Of a DNA stretch of 64,000 bases, positions 49,762 to 59,307 are shown one piece after another (position 1 is the stretch's first letter; every line of letters begins with the position of its first letter). The stretch comes from Brotaphodocola faecis (GTDB lineage Bacteria > Bacillota > Clostridia > Lachnospirales > Lachnospiraceae), in contig NZ_JBBMFJ010000001.1 in assembly GCF_040096075.1 (NCBI RefSeq), positions 165,597 through 229,596 on the forward strand, in the 5' to 3' direction. Made by a program: the position numbers and the translations under genes. The notes beneath the pieces were generated by a model. It saw nothing but the letters and a program-made list of their open reading frames with translations. It was not told the origin of the DNA and searched no databases.

Positions 49762-50571
49762 TTATCCTTTTCTCACTTCTGTGAGGATCAGGGAAACATT
49801 ATCCCTTGCTCCGCCTTCTGGTATCAGGCTGCGAAGTTTTTCTACTGCAAACTGAAGAATGCCATTCCCCTTGTCATTCTGCCTGTTATAACGCCTTAAT
49901 ATCTCTTTTACGTCTGCTTCTTCCACACATCCGTAAAAGCCGTCACTGCACAAAAGAAACATATCCCCGTTTTTCAGTTCTCCCATTTCAAAACCACTTT
50001 GAGGGATCTGAAACATGCCTATACACATGGTAAGCACATTTTTCTGTGGAAAATCCTCTGCCTCTTCTGGAGTCAGCCTTTTCTCACGTACCAGCTGCGC
50101 TGCCAGGGACTGATCTTTTGTCAGCTGCTCCAGATTATTTTTGCGGAAACGGTAAATACGGCTGTCTCCCAGATTTTCTATATAATATTTTCCGTTATAC
50201 AACAGTAACGCAGAAAGGGTGGAACCACATCTGCAGCCTTCCCTTTCTTTAAACTGATAAATCTGGGTGTTGATATCCCATATCTCCTGCTCTAAAAGTT
50301 CTTTTATATCTGTATCGCTGTCTCTGCCTGCCTGTATCATCTGAGAAAAATCTTCATGCCACCAGGCTGCAAACTGGTCTGTGCAGTAGGCGCTTACCTG
50401 GCTTCCATAGGAAAGCCCGCCCATGCCGTCTGCTACCAGGAAAAATGCGGCATCATTCTGCTGATTTTGTATGTTTTTTTCTCCTGTACAGCACAAAATG
50501 GCATCTTGATTTTCGCTGCGCACATCTCCTGCATCTGACAGAGATCCGTATTGATATGTAAAATCTCTCAT
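49762..50571 (-). CDS. PP2C-family Ser/Thr phosphatase
   Basis: This 269-residue cytoplasmic protein has the PPM motifs in order: VRSENQDAIL near 19-28, VADGMGGL near 47-54, LGDSRIY near 145, LLCSDGFYG near 206 and DNVSLIL near 256-262. The aspartates bind the two catalytic metal ions. It should remove phosphates placed by the kinase encoded 27 bp downstream. Confidence 0.93.
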   Translation of the reverse strand: MRDFTYQYGSLSDAGDVRSENQDAILCCTGEKNIQNQQNDAAFFLVADGMGGLSYGSQVSAYCTDQFAAWWHEDFSQMIQAGRDSDTDIKELLEQEIWDINTQIYQFKEREGCRCGSTLSALLLYNGKYYIENLGDSRIYRFRKNNLEQLTKDQSLAAQLVREKRLTPEEAEDFPQKNVLTMCIGMFQIPQSGFEMGELKNGDMFLLCSDGFYGCVEEADVKEILRRYNRQNDKGNGILQFAVEKLRSLIPEGGARDNVSLILTEVRKG

Positions 50572-50599
50572 ACCCCTTTATCCCATCTGAAAAGATCTG

Positions 50600-52486
50600 T
50601 TATGAACCGCAGCGGACTGTAAATTCACTGTCTGCTAATGTTACACGGTCATTGTTGCTTAATGGATACGGCATGTTGTTGCCAATGCGCTGTCCATTTC
50701 CATTAATATAGGTTCCATTCTTGGAATTTAAGTCTTTTACATAGATCAGGCCATCCTGATTGATAAATTCTGCGTGGACTTTTCCTACCTTTGGATTGGC
50801 AACTGCAAAATCCACCTGACCTTTTAAACGTCCTATCAGAACACTTGGCTTATCCAATGGAATCCTGGTAAGCTGGCCGTTTTCATAATATTCCAGATAA
50901 GCGCTCATACCTCCCTGGGTTCCATCCCAAAGCTCTGTCTCATCTCCACTTCCTGATCTCATGGACATAGCTGCATAGGAAGGTGTGATCGGGGCCTGAG
51001 GCATTGGTGCAGGCTGGACCGGTGCCTGGGAAAATGGTGGCTGGGAAATGGACTGCTGTGGAACAGGCGGTGTCTGGAAGCCTGAAACTGGCTGTTCCAC
51101 CTGCTGCTGTGCTGGCTGGACTGGAGCCGCTGGTCTGGAACCTGCATTATTAAAACCAGAAGGTGCTGCTGGCTTCGCTCCTGCGTTTCCGAAACCAGAC
51201 TGTGAAGGTACTGCCGGACGGGAACCTGCATTTCCAAAGCCGGACGGTGCTGCTGGTTTTGCTCCTGCATTTCCAAAGCCAGAAGGCTTTCCAGGCGCCG
51301 CTGGTTTCTTTCCGCTATTCTTCTGTACCGCTTTCTTATCCATCTTCTTATTGCCTTTTTTGCGGCTGTTTACATAAGCTTCCCTGTAAAGGATCACTTC
51401 TGTCACTGCAAGGATCAGGACCACTGCCAGAATATTGGTCACTGCAATATCCCCATACTCATCTGTAAATGCCCCAAAGGATACCAGCGCCGCTACTGCT
51501 ACCATGACAACTGCCTGAGGCAGCAGGAACTTCTTCTTTGCCTTTTCCGGATCAAAGCCGTCCTCTTCTACAGCTGCGCTTTCCTTTACAGGTTTGGCAT
51601 TTTCTTTTACTTTTTCTTTCTTCTGTGCCTTCAAGGACGATTTGCCAAATTTTCCCTTTTTATTTTCAGGCGCTGGTGGAAGTGAGCTATCAGATGGTGC
51701 TCCAGATGCTAGAGCTGATACCGGTCTTGCAGGCTGGACAGGTGGTACTTGTTGAACCGGCATAGCTGGCTGGACTGGCACAGCTGCCTGAGATACCTGC
51801 GCTGTCTGAACTGATGGAATTGGCTGAGAACCTGGAATTGATGCTGACTGTGGAAATCCACCAGCTGCGCCCATATTTATGTTGCCCTGAGTACCAGAAA
51901 ATCCCTGAACCGGACTTTTAGCTCTCTGTGGCATACCCTGAACCTGGTCTAATACCTGTTTTAAATCTTCCAGCCTAAAAGGCTGCCTGTTCACGGCTTC
52001 CAGTAACAGCTGGACGAAATTGTCACCTGTCAGCTCGATTTTTCCTTCCATTACAAAAGAAAGCACTAACTCCTTTACCCCTTTTTCCTGAGGCACGCTT
52101 ACAGGAAGATACACGAAAGACGGCTCCATAGTAGAAGGATCCACAAAAATATAATCTGCTTCCATTACAATTTCCCCTGCTGGAAGCTGATACTGCTCTC
52201 CGTCTTCTGCAGCGCTTAAAAAGCCCTTTAAAATCTGGACCAGTTCCATTTTTGAAAGTTTTCTTCTGCTCATGATCTGACTTAAGGCAATCTTAGAAGA
52301 AATGTTATAATAGGCCACTGTCTCCCCATTCATGACCCGCTTTGCCACTGGAAGAAAATGGCTGATCTCATTTGCTGCCAGCATCTCCAGCTGATAATTC
52401 ACAAGACCTGCCTGGGGCGAAAAGGCTGCCGCCAGATAACTGGACGCACCCATATTTTCATAAGAAATCTGTACTTGTGACAACAT
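50600..52486 (-). CDS. FHA-domain membrane protein with N-terminal DUF6382-like domain
   Basis: This 628-residue protein has a folded N-terminal region (1-190, DUF6382-like) and a Pro/Gln/Ala linker (200-300). Two adjacent membrane helices lie near 325-370 (VMVAVAALVSFGAFTDEYG, TNILAVVLILAVTEVIL), followed by a repeat-rich linker (about 395-530) and a C-terminal FHA domain (about 540-628) with VLIGRLKG, VHAEFI and LNSKNGTYING. FHA domains bind phosphothreonine, so it should read signals from the kinase encoded after the phosphatase. It directly follows a prepilin peptidase gene, linking signalling to the pilus. Confidence 0.9.
   Translation of the reverse strand: MLSQVQISYENMGASSYLAAAFSPQAGLVNYQLEMLAANEISHFLPVAKRVMNGETVAYYNISSKIALSQIMSRRKLSKMELVQILKGFLSAAEDGEQYQLPAGEIVMEADYIFVDPSTMEPSFVYLPVSVPQEKGVKELVLSFVMEGKIELTGDNFVQLLLEAVNRQPFRLEDLKQVLDQVQGMPQRAKSPVQGFSGTQGNINMGAAGGFPQSASIPGSQPIPSVQTAQVSQAAVPVQPAMPVQQVPPVQPARPVSALASGAPSDSSLPPAPENKKGKFGKSSLKAQKKEKVKENAKPVKESAAVEEDGFDPEKAKKKFLLPQAVVMVAVAALVSFGAFTDEYGDIAVTNILAVVLILAVTEVILYREAYVNSRKKGNKKMDKKAVQKNSGKKPAAPGKPSGFGNAGAKPAAPSGFGNAGSRPAVPSQSGFGNAGAKPAAPSGFNNAGSRPAAPVQPAQQQVEQPVSGFQTPPVPQQSISQPPFSQAPVQPAPMPQAPITPSYAAMSMRSGSGDETELWDGTQGGMSAYLEYYENGQLTRIPLDKPSVLIGRLKGQVDFAVANPKVGKVHAEFINQDGLIYVKDLNSKNGTYINGNGQRIGNNMPYPLSNNDRVTLADSEFTVRCGS
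51121..51296. repeat. In-frame tandem repeat inside the FHA gene
   Basis: The linker encodes four or five copies of a unit of about 13-14 residues, GFGNAG(A/S)(K/R)PA(A/V)P, with matching DNA repeats. Copy number may vary between strains. Confidence 0.8.
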
Positions 52487-52538
52487 ACTCTCTACCTCCG
52501 TTTATCTTTAATATCCTTAAATATCCCTTTCATACCCT

Positions 52539-53159
52539 TTAAAACCATATAAAATAGATCACTGTTCCAAGAAATAAAAAGGGAACAAATGGCATTTCTG
52601 CTTTCATGGACGAATGGCGAAATAATATTCTCCATATCCCGCATATTAAGAAAAGTCCCATAGCAATGCACAAAATACACAAGGTATAACTCCACCCGGC
52701 TGCAATAGCTGTTACTGCTAAAAGCTTTCCGTCTCCCATTCCCATTTTCTCACTGGAAGTGGCTGCTACCAGGAGAACAACCGCCCCCAAAATAAGACCT
52801 CCTAAAAGCCCGGCTGTAAGCACTGTCAGACCTTCCGCTCCAGCCATAAGAAGCTGTCCCGTCAAAAAAAGGAACAAAATTCTATCCGGCACGATCCGCG
52901 TCTTAAGATCCACGATTGCCAACAACAGATAGGTATACAAAAGATCTGCATATCGCAGATAATACATCTGTCCTTTTCCAAGATAATAGATAAGGGCAAA
53001 AACTCCCAGGCTGACAGCCCCACAAACATACAGCCACCGGCAGTTCCATACTTTCCAGAATGGCTCTTCTTTTTCTTTGTATATCTCTACCCCATATACT
53101 GTTTTCATCCCATTTAACACAGCTGCAAAAACAAGAGCTGCAAGTTTCAGTTCATTCAT
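52539..53159 (-). CDS. A24 prepilin peptidase (TadV/CpaA-like), second of two
   Basis: This 206-residue membrane protein has the catalytic aspartates in AIVDLKTRIVPDRI near 82 and KMGMGDGKLLAV near 137. It lies between the FHA gene and the TadE-like gene, so it is the better candidate for processing Flp and the TadE-like pseudopilins. It differs in the GMGDG motif from the smaller A24 protein at 45752-46264. Confidence 0.88.
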   Translation of the reverse strand: MNELKLAALVFAAVLNGMKTVYGVEIYKEKEEPFWKVWNCRWLYVCGAVSLGVFALIYYLGKGQMYYLRYADLLYTYLLLAIVDLKTRIVPDRILFLFLTGQLLMAGAEGLTVLTAGLLGGLILGAVVLLVAATSSEKMGMGDGKLLAVTAIAAGWSYTLCILCIAMGLFLICGIWRILFRHSSMKAEMPFVPFLFLGTVIYFIWF

Positions 53160-53201
53160 TTTCTGTCCTCAGATCTGTGATCATTCTGTACTCTGTGATC
53201 A

Positions 53202-53918
53202 TCAGTAGATGGATGATCCGCTCATTCCCCGTACAGTGGCCCGGTTGCACAGATTTAACTCCGGCAAAATCTTAATAGGAAGAAGGGGATCAATGGTATA
53301 GCAGGCCACAATATCAATGGTAGTACCATTTTCAAAAAACTTAGAGGAAGAAAGGTCGATTCCCTTTAAGCCCCCGATCACCCGCAGCTTCTGCAAACGT
53401 TCATCTGCGGAATTGCCCTTGGAGTCCGCTCCAATGTATCCGGCGATCATAGGTCTTGCTATCAGGGTCCATGCCTGATTGTGTGCATCTCCTGCTGCTT
53501 CATTGGCAACAGCTCCGATCACATCTTTTAATATATCTTTTGGATTGGTACTTCCCTCATAGCTGTAGTCATTTAATTCATCCAGTTTTCCGCCTTCTAA
53601 TATCTCATACAGCTTCACAATGCTTTCCGCATCTGTATTAAACTGATCCTTGCGTCCGGAAGTTGCGCTTTGCAGGTCATCATAAAGCCCGGAAGCGCCG
53701 GAAACATGATACACATATGTATACATGGATAATTCCTTGGCTGTCTGGCTCACTGCATGCTGCACCAGGCCATAGGCATACACCACACGCATAAGGTACA
53801 GCAGTGTCACGATGATCATAAGAAATATAGAATAGGAAATACTGGCTTCAATGGTCAGCACGCCCTTTTGTCTTTTCTGTGCAGTTCGTTTTAATACGCT
53901 TCTTTTTCTCTGCTTCAT
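53202..53918 (-). CDS. TadE-like pseudopilin
   Basis: This 238-residue protein has a basic N-terminus, the prepilin-type site KG/VLTIEAS with the conserved Glu at +5, and one hydrophobic helix (ISYSIFLMIIVTLLYLMRVV), followed by an extracytoplasmic domain. It should be cut by an A24 peptidase and serve as a minor pilin or assembly factor. It starts 3 bp after the DUF5702 gene. Confidence 0.85.
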   Translation of the reverse strand: MKQRKRSVLKRTAQKRQKGVLTIEASISYSIFLMIIVTLLYLMRVVYAYGLVQHAVSQTAKELSMYTYVYHVSGASGLYDDLQSATSGRKDQFNTDAESIVKLYEILEGGKLDELNDYSYEGSTNPKDILKDVIGAVANEAAGDAHNQAWTLIARPMIAGYIGADSKGNSADERLQKLRVIGGLKGIDLSSSKFFENGTTIDIVACYTIDPLLPIKILPELNLCNRATVRGMSGSSIY

Positions 53919-53921
53919 AAT

Positions 53922-56405
53922 TTAGTACCCCTGATAGATCGTATTGTTATACTTTATCCGTCCCGTAACACCATTTGCTTCATAATCCGATTTAAAAGGA
54001 GCAGTGCTTCCAAACAGGTATCGAATGGACATCTGGGAGTCTGCCTTTAAATAGGTAAATGCCTTGTCCATAGAAAAGCTTTCCTCACCATTCTTCTTCA
54101 TGTTCACCTCGATCAGGTCTGCCGATCGCATAATACGCTTTTCTGAACCCTGAATGAGCAGTAGAATCAGCAGATAATCTTCATAAGTTACAAATACTCC
54201 GCTATTAACACTTCCATAATTGTCCACCAGACCATCTCCGTCAGGTATTTCATTTAAAATAATATTTTTGTTATTTTTAAAAAGAGGGATCTTGTATCCA
54301 CAGTCTAAAAGATAATGCATTTCCAGACTTGTCTCCGCTGTTGCCCAGGCAGTAAGGAAGATCCAAAAAAATACTCTCTCGGGAATCACAAACTCCGTTG
54401 CCATACTGGCTGCAAAAGCAGCTACCTCACAGGCTGGTTTGATCGTTTTTTTATCCCGATACATAGCGTATACATTATTGGCCAGACGTTCTGCAAAAAT
54501 GATCCTGTAAATGATCTGCTCGTTTTCCTGGTCTGACTGTTTGCCACAGACCAGATATTCGATCTCACTTCGCAAAGCTGTTTTTCGATCTTTTTTCGGT
54601 TCAAAACGCATGTCGATCTCCCCATCTTCATGGGCATATCGCCAGGCCGGCATATAAACGCAGTCTTTTTCTTCCTGTGACATTTTTCCGTTAAGATCCG
54701 GCTTTGTACTCATGCGGGTCTTAAAGGTTCCAAACATGTAAGCTATACTTAAAACTTCATCTCTGGCCGTTTCTCCTAATTGAAGAAGCACACTGTTCTT
54801 GCTTCCGTCTAATGCCTTTTTAGCTCCTGAAAGGCTTCCGCTTGTGTTCCAATATCCACCAAATTGCTCAGGAGTCGCAGCGGACTGATAGCTTTTGGAA
54901 GGACGATCTTTATAATCTTCTGATTTAATGGACTTCCGTTCCTCCCCATTGTCCGGCTTCGTACTCTCATCTTCTTTTGCAGACTGGTCAGAGGCCACAC
55001 TTTCATTGATTTTTCCTTCCTGACCAGAATTTTGGCTCCGGCTCTGTGCCGGGTTGACAGCATTCCATGATCTTCCCTGAAAATACTGGATCACTTCTGT
55101 CACCGCCTGGCGGTAATATTTTTTCGGACCAGCTCCGCCATTTATTACCGTCTGGGCATCTTCTTCCCTGTTCGTCATATCCAGATAGTAATAATAATAT
55201 TCCAGGATTTCTTCCTCCTCAGTTTCCCCATCTTCTCCTTCTGAGTCACTGTCATTTTCTTCTATTTCATCTGCATATTTCTCAACAGCCCGTTCAATCT
55301 GCCCCATAGTCTGTCTCATGCGACTTCCCAGGTATTCATCTGCAGCAAGCTGCTCCAGTCTTTTGTCATTTAAAAGCTCATCGACCCGCGCCATACAAGT
55401 ATCCTGATAATAAGAACGGTCCGTCTGGGCATCCTCTACAAGACCACCAATCGTTTCATTTTCTTCCCCTCTTCCTTCCTGCCCTTCTTTAAAATCATCT
55501 AACCGGGTAATTGCCTGCTCCAGGCTGATCTTTGTATTTTTCGCCTGGTCTAGCACCGCCTTTGCAAGAATCTGGCATCGCTGCAGATCAGAAGAAACAG
55601 TTCGATGGATTCCTTTAAGCTCCGATACATCATTGCTGTTATAATCCCCTTCTATATCTGTATTTTCCAGCTTCACCTTTTCCATATAAGCCGGAAGATC
55701 TTCCAGATATGTTTCTTTTATAACACCAGCCATATATACTGCCTGATTCAGCTCCTCCACCAATTTCATCAATTCCGCTATTTTTTTATCTGCATCCCCG
55801 TTTTTTTCGTCCACATCCATTTTGGTCTCCATTACGTCTGTGGCCTCTTTCTCCTGTTCTGCCGTTTCTTTAACAGAGCCTTTGCCTGTCAGAATGCCAA
55901 AACGGTCTGCCATAATATAAATGCCTCTGTATTTTGCGTATTCTACCATCTGGTTCTGAAGGACATCTTTTTCTGCCAGGGGGTATTTAGGCTCCACCTT
56001 ACAGCTGTCTACCTTAAAATCATAGAGATTTAAGAAGTTTTTCCCCTCATAAGGATTATTCAGCCCTACTGTATCCTTCATAATTCCCCAGAGCTTTTCA
56101 GAATAAGCCTCATCCTCTGAAAGCCCGGATGCCAGTAAAGTGGCTTCCAGGCTTTCTTTATAGATCTTTTCCAGTTTGTCCGGCTCTTTTACTGCAAACA
56201 GACCATAATCGTCTTTTAATTTCTGATTGTAAACGGAAAGGGCGCTGGTAGCCGCCAGATCCGCTGCCTCCTGGGTCATGGCTCTGGCGCTGGCTACGCG
56301 ACTGCCGTCAATAAGAACTGCACATAACAGCATAGTAGGAAGCAGGATTATCACCAGAAAAATAGAAACGGCTCCTCTGTTCCTTTTATTTTCAAAAAAC
56401 TTCAT
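53922..56405 (-). CDS. DUF5702-domain large Tad-associated protein
   Basis: The protein is 827 residues from the ATG at 56405 (GGGGGAAGAG upstream). The N-terminus has RGAVSIFLVIILLPTMLLCAVLI-type TadE/TadG-like anchoring (GAVSIFLVIILLPTMLL) and a following AMTQEAADLAATSALSVYN region. A long helical extracytoplasmic part with acidic low-complexity stretches (about 395-415, 470-520) leads to a C-terminal domain with many hydrophobic segments. It is the Gram-positive counterpart in place of TadG in these loci and is probably an adhesin or scaffold of the pilus base. Its biochemical role is unknown. Confidence 0.82.
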   Translation of the reverse strand: MKFFENKRNRGAVSIFLVIILLPTMLLCAVLIDGSRVASARAMTQEAADLAATSALSVYNQKLKDDYGLFAVKEPDKLEKIYKESLEATLLASGLSEDEAYSEKLWGIMKDTVGLNNPYEGKNFLNLYDFKVDSCKVEPKYPLAEKDVLQNQMVEYAKYRGIYIMADRFGILTGKGSVKETAEQEKEATDVMETKMDVDEKNGDADKKIAELMKLVEELNQAVYMAGVIKETYLEDLPAYMEKVKLENTDIEGDYNSNDVSELKGIHRTVSSDLQRCQILAKAVLDQAKNTKISLEQAITRLDDFKEGQEGRGEENETIGGLVEDAQTDRSYYQDTCMARVDELLNDKRLEQLAADEYLGSRMRQTMGQIERAVEKYADEIEENDSDSEGEDGETEEEEILEYYYYYLDMTNREEDAQTVINGGAGPKKYYRQAVTEVIQYFQGRSWNAVNPAQSRSQNSGQEGKINESVASDQSAKEDESTKPDNGEERKSIKSEDYKDRPSKSYQSAATPEQFGGYWNTSGSLSGAKKALDGSKNSVLLQLGETARDEVLSIAYMFGTFKTRMSTKPDLNGKMSQEEKDCVYMPAWRYAHEDGEIDMRFEPKKDRKTALRSEIEYLVCGKQSDQENEQIIYRIIFAERLANNVYAMYRDKKTIKPACEVAAFAASMATEFVIPERVFFWIFLTAWATAETSLEMHYLLDCGYKIPLFKNNKNIILNEIPDGDGLVDNYGSVNSGVFVTYEDYLLILLLIQGSEKRIMRSADLIEVNMKKNGEESFSMDKAFTYLKADSQMSIRYLFGSTAPFKSDYEANGVTGRIKYNNTIYQGY

Positions 56406-56483
56406 CCACTCTTCCCCCCGTTTTTCTCTCACGTTCCCCGAACAATTTCATGCCCGAACATGTATTTCTATGCTAAGTACTTT

Positions 56484-57197
56484 TTACTTCAGCAGTTCTC
56501 TTATTTTCTCTATGGCTGCCTTTATCTTTCCATAACCATTATCCACTGTTCCAAAAAGCTTCGTCTGTTTAAATACATCTGTGGCAATGTCCACGTTGCG
56601 GACAAAATCCGGCGCGTCTACTGCTGCGGAAATGGCGGTGGTGTTGACATCGAAAAGGCCGCTCTGTCCAAACATTTTAGGTATTGAATCCACAGGCATT
56701 GTATAACCCGCCTTAATGCTCACTATAATCTTTTTTGAAAGCAGATTATCTTTTATAGTCACATAATCATTCTGGTTATTTATGACGCCGTTTAAAATGC
56801 TGTATCTTCCCAGATTTTTGTCTACATATGTATTTAAAAGGGTTTTGTATTCCTTTTTATTTCCATTATCCATAAAGGGAACATTCCGGTAAGGATCCCT
56901 TATTTTAAAATCAGCTAATGTTTTCTCCCCGGTTGTCATATCTGACACACGGGAGCTATAAATCACAGAACCTCTCTCTGAAGTACGTATTGCAAGGCTC
57001 TGCACGTTTACCTCCTGATACAGGATCATTCCCATAAAAAGCATGAGCAGAAGCGAAAAAAATAACGAAGTAAATATAATGGTTATCTCTATGGTGAGAT
57101 AGCCGTCTTGATTTTCTTTTAATTGTTGCTTTAACTGGTCTTTTTTACGTTTCAGATTGGCCCATAAAAGGCCTGATGACTTTTGCTTATTTTGCAT
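56484..57197 (-). CDS. TadE/TadF-like pseudopilin
   Basis: In this 237-residue protein a 30-residue basic cytoplasmic lead precedes the prepilin-like site DG/YLTIEIT with Glu at +5, and a helix (IIFTSLFFSLLLMLFMGMIL) follows. The rest is an extracytoplasmic domain with no known motif. Its ribosome site lies inside a 7-bp hairpin (57201-57216), so translation may be limited relative to the major pilin upstream. Confidence 0.82.
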   Translation of the reverse strand: MQNKQKSSGLLWANLKRKKDQLKQQLKENQDGYLTIEITIIFTSLFFSLLLMLFMGMILYQEVNVQSLAIRTSERGSVIYSSRVSDMTTGEKTLADFKIRDPYRNVPFMDNGNKKEYKTLLNTYVDKNLGRYSILNGVINNQNDYVTIKDNLLSKKIIVSIKAGYTMPVDSIPKMFGQSGLFDVNTTAISAAVDAPDFVRNVDIATDVFKQTKLFGTVDNGYGKIKAAIEKIRELLK

Positions 57198-57200
57198 ATC

Positions 57201-57216
57201 TGTTCTCCTGAGAACA
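57201..57216 (-). promoter_or_regulatory. Hairpin enclosing the ribosome site of the minor pilin gene
   Basis: TGTTCTC-AG-GAGAACA on the minus strand is a perfect 7-bp inverted repeat. Its centre, AGGAG, is the ribosome site 7 nt before the ATG at 57197. A 2-nt loop is tight, so only 5-6 pairs may form. Confidence 0.45.
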
Positions 57217-57228
57217 AAACTGTTTTAT

Positions 57229-57261
57229 AAGATACCAGGCGAAACTTACGCCTGGTATCTT
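57229..57261 (-). promoter_or_regulatory. Stem-loop directly after the Flp pilin gene
   Basis: Perfect 13-bp stem AAGATACCAGGCG / CGCCTGGTATCTT with a 7-nt loop and no strong T run. It probably protects the flp message end or partially terminates, giving more pilin than downstream proteins. Confidence 0.65.
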
Positions 57262-57291
57262 AGACAGCCATATTTTTTAGAACTAATCTAC

Positions 57292-57474
57292 TTAACTCAA
57301 ACCTGGTTTTTCTACCAGATTCTTATCAAATACCTGTTTCATAATACTGTTTGCAAATTGATATACCTGTTTTCTGAACAACAGCGCAATACACATCAGA
57401 GCTGCAATGATCATAACGATCTCTACAGTTCCCATTCCTTCTTCTTCGCTGTAAAAGCGTTTCAGCATTTCCAT
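57292..57474 (-). CDS. Flp-type major pilin
   Basis: The 60-residue prepilin has a lead ending EEEG, cut before MGTVEIVMII with Glu at +5, then one hydrophobic helix (VMIIAALMCIALLF) and a short tail. This is the Flp/type IVb pilin of Tad systems. The ribosome site AGGAGG is 7 nt upstream. It follows tadC and is trailed by a stem-loop, the usual arrangement for high pilin output. Confidence 0.9.
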   Translation of the reverse strand: MEMLKRFYSEEEGMGTVEIVMIIAALMCIALLFRKQVYQFANSIMKQVFDKNLVEKPGLS

Positions 57475-57548
57475 ACTTCTGCCTCCTTCATAAATTTTAT
57501 AAAAATACCCTTTTGCAGGATAAATTTAACTATTTTTTCACTACACTC

Positions 57549-58475
57549 CTACATTCCAGAAGTCATACTCAAAACCGCCGGTGTAGATACGATCAGTACA
57601 ATCCCCATAAACATGATCATTAATGGGATCAGTATCTTGGTACTTGCTTCCTCTCCTAACTGTCTGGCTGCATTCTTTCGCATTTCCCAGCATTCATTTC
57701 CCTGTGCCTTTAATACAGGAACCACCTCAGAACCGCCTCGTTTTAAGTTCATAACGATCACGGACACAAACTTGGTCACTTCTTTTACACGGCATCGTCT
57801 TGCAAATTCTTCATAGGCAACTGCTTCTGGTTTACCGGCTTTGATCTCCATTAAGGAATACCTCATTTCATCATACAAGATATGTTCTTTCGTATTTTCA
57901 TTGATGATCTTTTCCCAGGCTTTGGAAATGGTCATGCCTGCGTTTACCAGAAGTGTCAGCTTATTTACAAATTCTGGAAATTCCATTTGAATGGAACGGC
58001 GGCGTTTCTCTATAGACTCCTTTAAGCTGGTATCTACTAAAAATGGCACCGCAAAATTTGCCGCAATGGCGATCACACTTAAAAGCGCCCCATTGCTGGT
58101 ATCTCCCTGCACGGACATGATCATTCCCATGATCGCTGCCATTGCAGATGCAAGGATCGCTGCTGCCAGCCGGTATCCGCTGTGGATGTAATAATAAAAC
58201 TCCACATCTTTTGGCCCATGGAGCTCCAGAACCTTCTGGTATACCTGATTATTGTGGGAAGCCAGGATTGTTTTTAACTGCATGGGCATTATCTTTTCCG
58301 CCCAGATGCTTTCCGCTTTCAAAAGACCCAGGGGGATAAAATCCTTCAGCCCATATTCCTCTTTGTCCACATACTCCATGTACTCGTCATATTTTCCTTT
58401 AGACCTGAGATAACAGAGAAGGAAGTTTCCTACAAATATAACGCAGATCAGGATTGAAAAAATCTTTAAGATCAT
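57549..58475 (-). CDS. tadC: TadC inner membrane platform protein
   Basis: This 308-residue protein has a T2SF-type domain with membrane helices near 1-20, 110-155 and 280-305 and the family segment FPEFVNKLTLLVNAGMTISKAWEKII near 165-190 (key part LTLLVNAGM). It forms the platform with TadB on which the TadA ATPase acts. Order tadA-tadB-tadC is conserved here. Confidence 0.9.
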   Translation of the reverse strand: MILKIFSILICVIFVGNFLLCYLRSKGKYDEYMEYVDKEEYGLKDFIPLGLLKAESIWAEKIMPMQLKTILASHNNQVYQKVLELHGPKDVEFYYYIHSGYRLAAAILASAMAAIMGMIMSVQGDTSNGALLSVIAIAANFAVPFLVDTSLKESIEKRRRSIQMEFPEFVNKLTLLVNAGMTISKAWEKIINENTKEHILYDEMRYSLMEIKAGKPEAVAYEEFARRCRVKEVTKFVSVIVMNLKRGGSEVVPVLKAQGNECWEMRKNAARQLGEEASTKILIPLMIMFMGIVLIVSTPAVLSMTSGM

Positions 58476-58499
58476 ATTGTCACTCCTCTTTCCTTTCCC

Positions 58500-59294
58500 T
58501 TAAATGTTGATCTTCATAATCTTGGAACCAACTACGTACGCCAACGCGAAAATAGCAATAGCTGCCGTCATGGCAATCCGGCCTACAATGGTTGTAAACA
58601 CAGGCGCCATGTAGTCCCCGGAAGTCAGTGTCAGAAACAATACCATGATCACAGGCAATATCATAAGGAAATTAAATTCGTATTTCTTACCGGAAATCAT
58701 AGTCTCAATCTCCTGTTTTACCTCAATCTTGTCACCAATGGTATTAGAAGTAGAACGCATAACCTCAATCAGATCGCCTCCGGTGCGCTTACAGGTAACA
58801 AAAATATCCACGAAATTATCAATATCTTCCAGATGTGCTCTCTCGGCAAACTGTCCAAACATATCTTCTATGGTATTGTTCATTCCCAGTCCCCGAAGGA
58901 TCAGCCCCAGCTCCACTAAAATATCTGTCTCCGGATCTGGATAAATGACCTGCAGATCCTGAAGTGAATCCCTGATACCGGTCTCAACAGATTTTCCTAC
59001 TGATAATGCAGATGACAGGGAATACAGCATATCCTTAAACTGCAAAGACAGCTGATTTTTTCTTTTATCAATGATCTGTCTGGTCCTGATCTTCGGCGCT
59101 TTCACTGCAAACAGCGCTAATAATGCCGACAGAATCAAACTGTGGTAAAACACATATCCAACGGCAAACAAAGCTATCGCTGCCACCACAATGGTGAACA
59201 TTTTTTCTGACTTTGTCATAACATAAACGTCATAATCTGTCAGTCCGTCTTCCCGCAGTACCATTTCTTCTGCCTGTTTTTTCTTTCCAAACAT
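58500..59294 (-). CDS. tadB: TadB inner membrane platform protein
   Basis: This 264-residue protein has the T2SF domain with LQFKDMLYSLSSALSVGKSVETGI near 83-106 (key part LSSALSVGKSVE) and four membrane helices. It pairs with TadC. The gene starts 13 bp after tadA. Confidence 0.9.
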   Translation of the reverse strand: MFGKKKQAEEMVLREDGLTDYDVYVMTKSEKMFTIVVAAIALFAVGYVFYHSLILSALLALFAVKAPKIRTRQIIDKRKNQLSLQFKDMLYSLSSALSVGKSVETGIRDSLQDLQVIYPDPETDILVELGLILRGLGMNNTIEDMFGQFAERAHLEDIDNFVDIFVTCKRTGGDLIEVMRSTSNTIGDKIEVKQEIETMISGKKYEFNFLMILPVIMVLFLTLTSGDYMAPVFTTIVGRIAMTAAIAIFALAYVVGSKIMKINI

Positions 59295-59307
59295 ACATTA
59301 CTCCTCG

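Noticed and set aside
51121..51296. CRISPR-like array
   Set aside because: The regular DNA repeats encode the Pro/Gly/Ala linker of the FHA protein in frame, without unique spacers.
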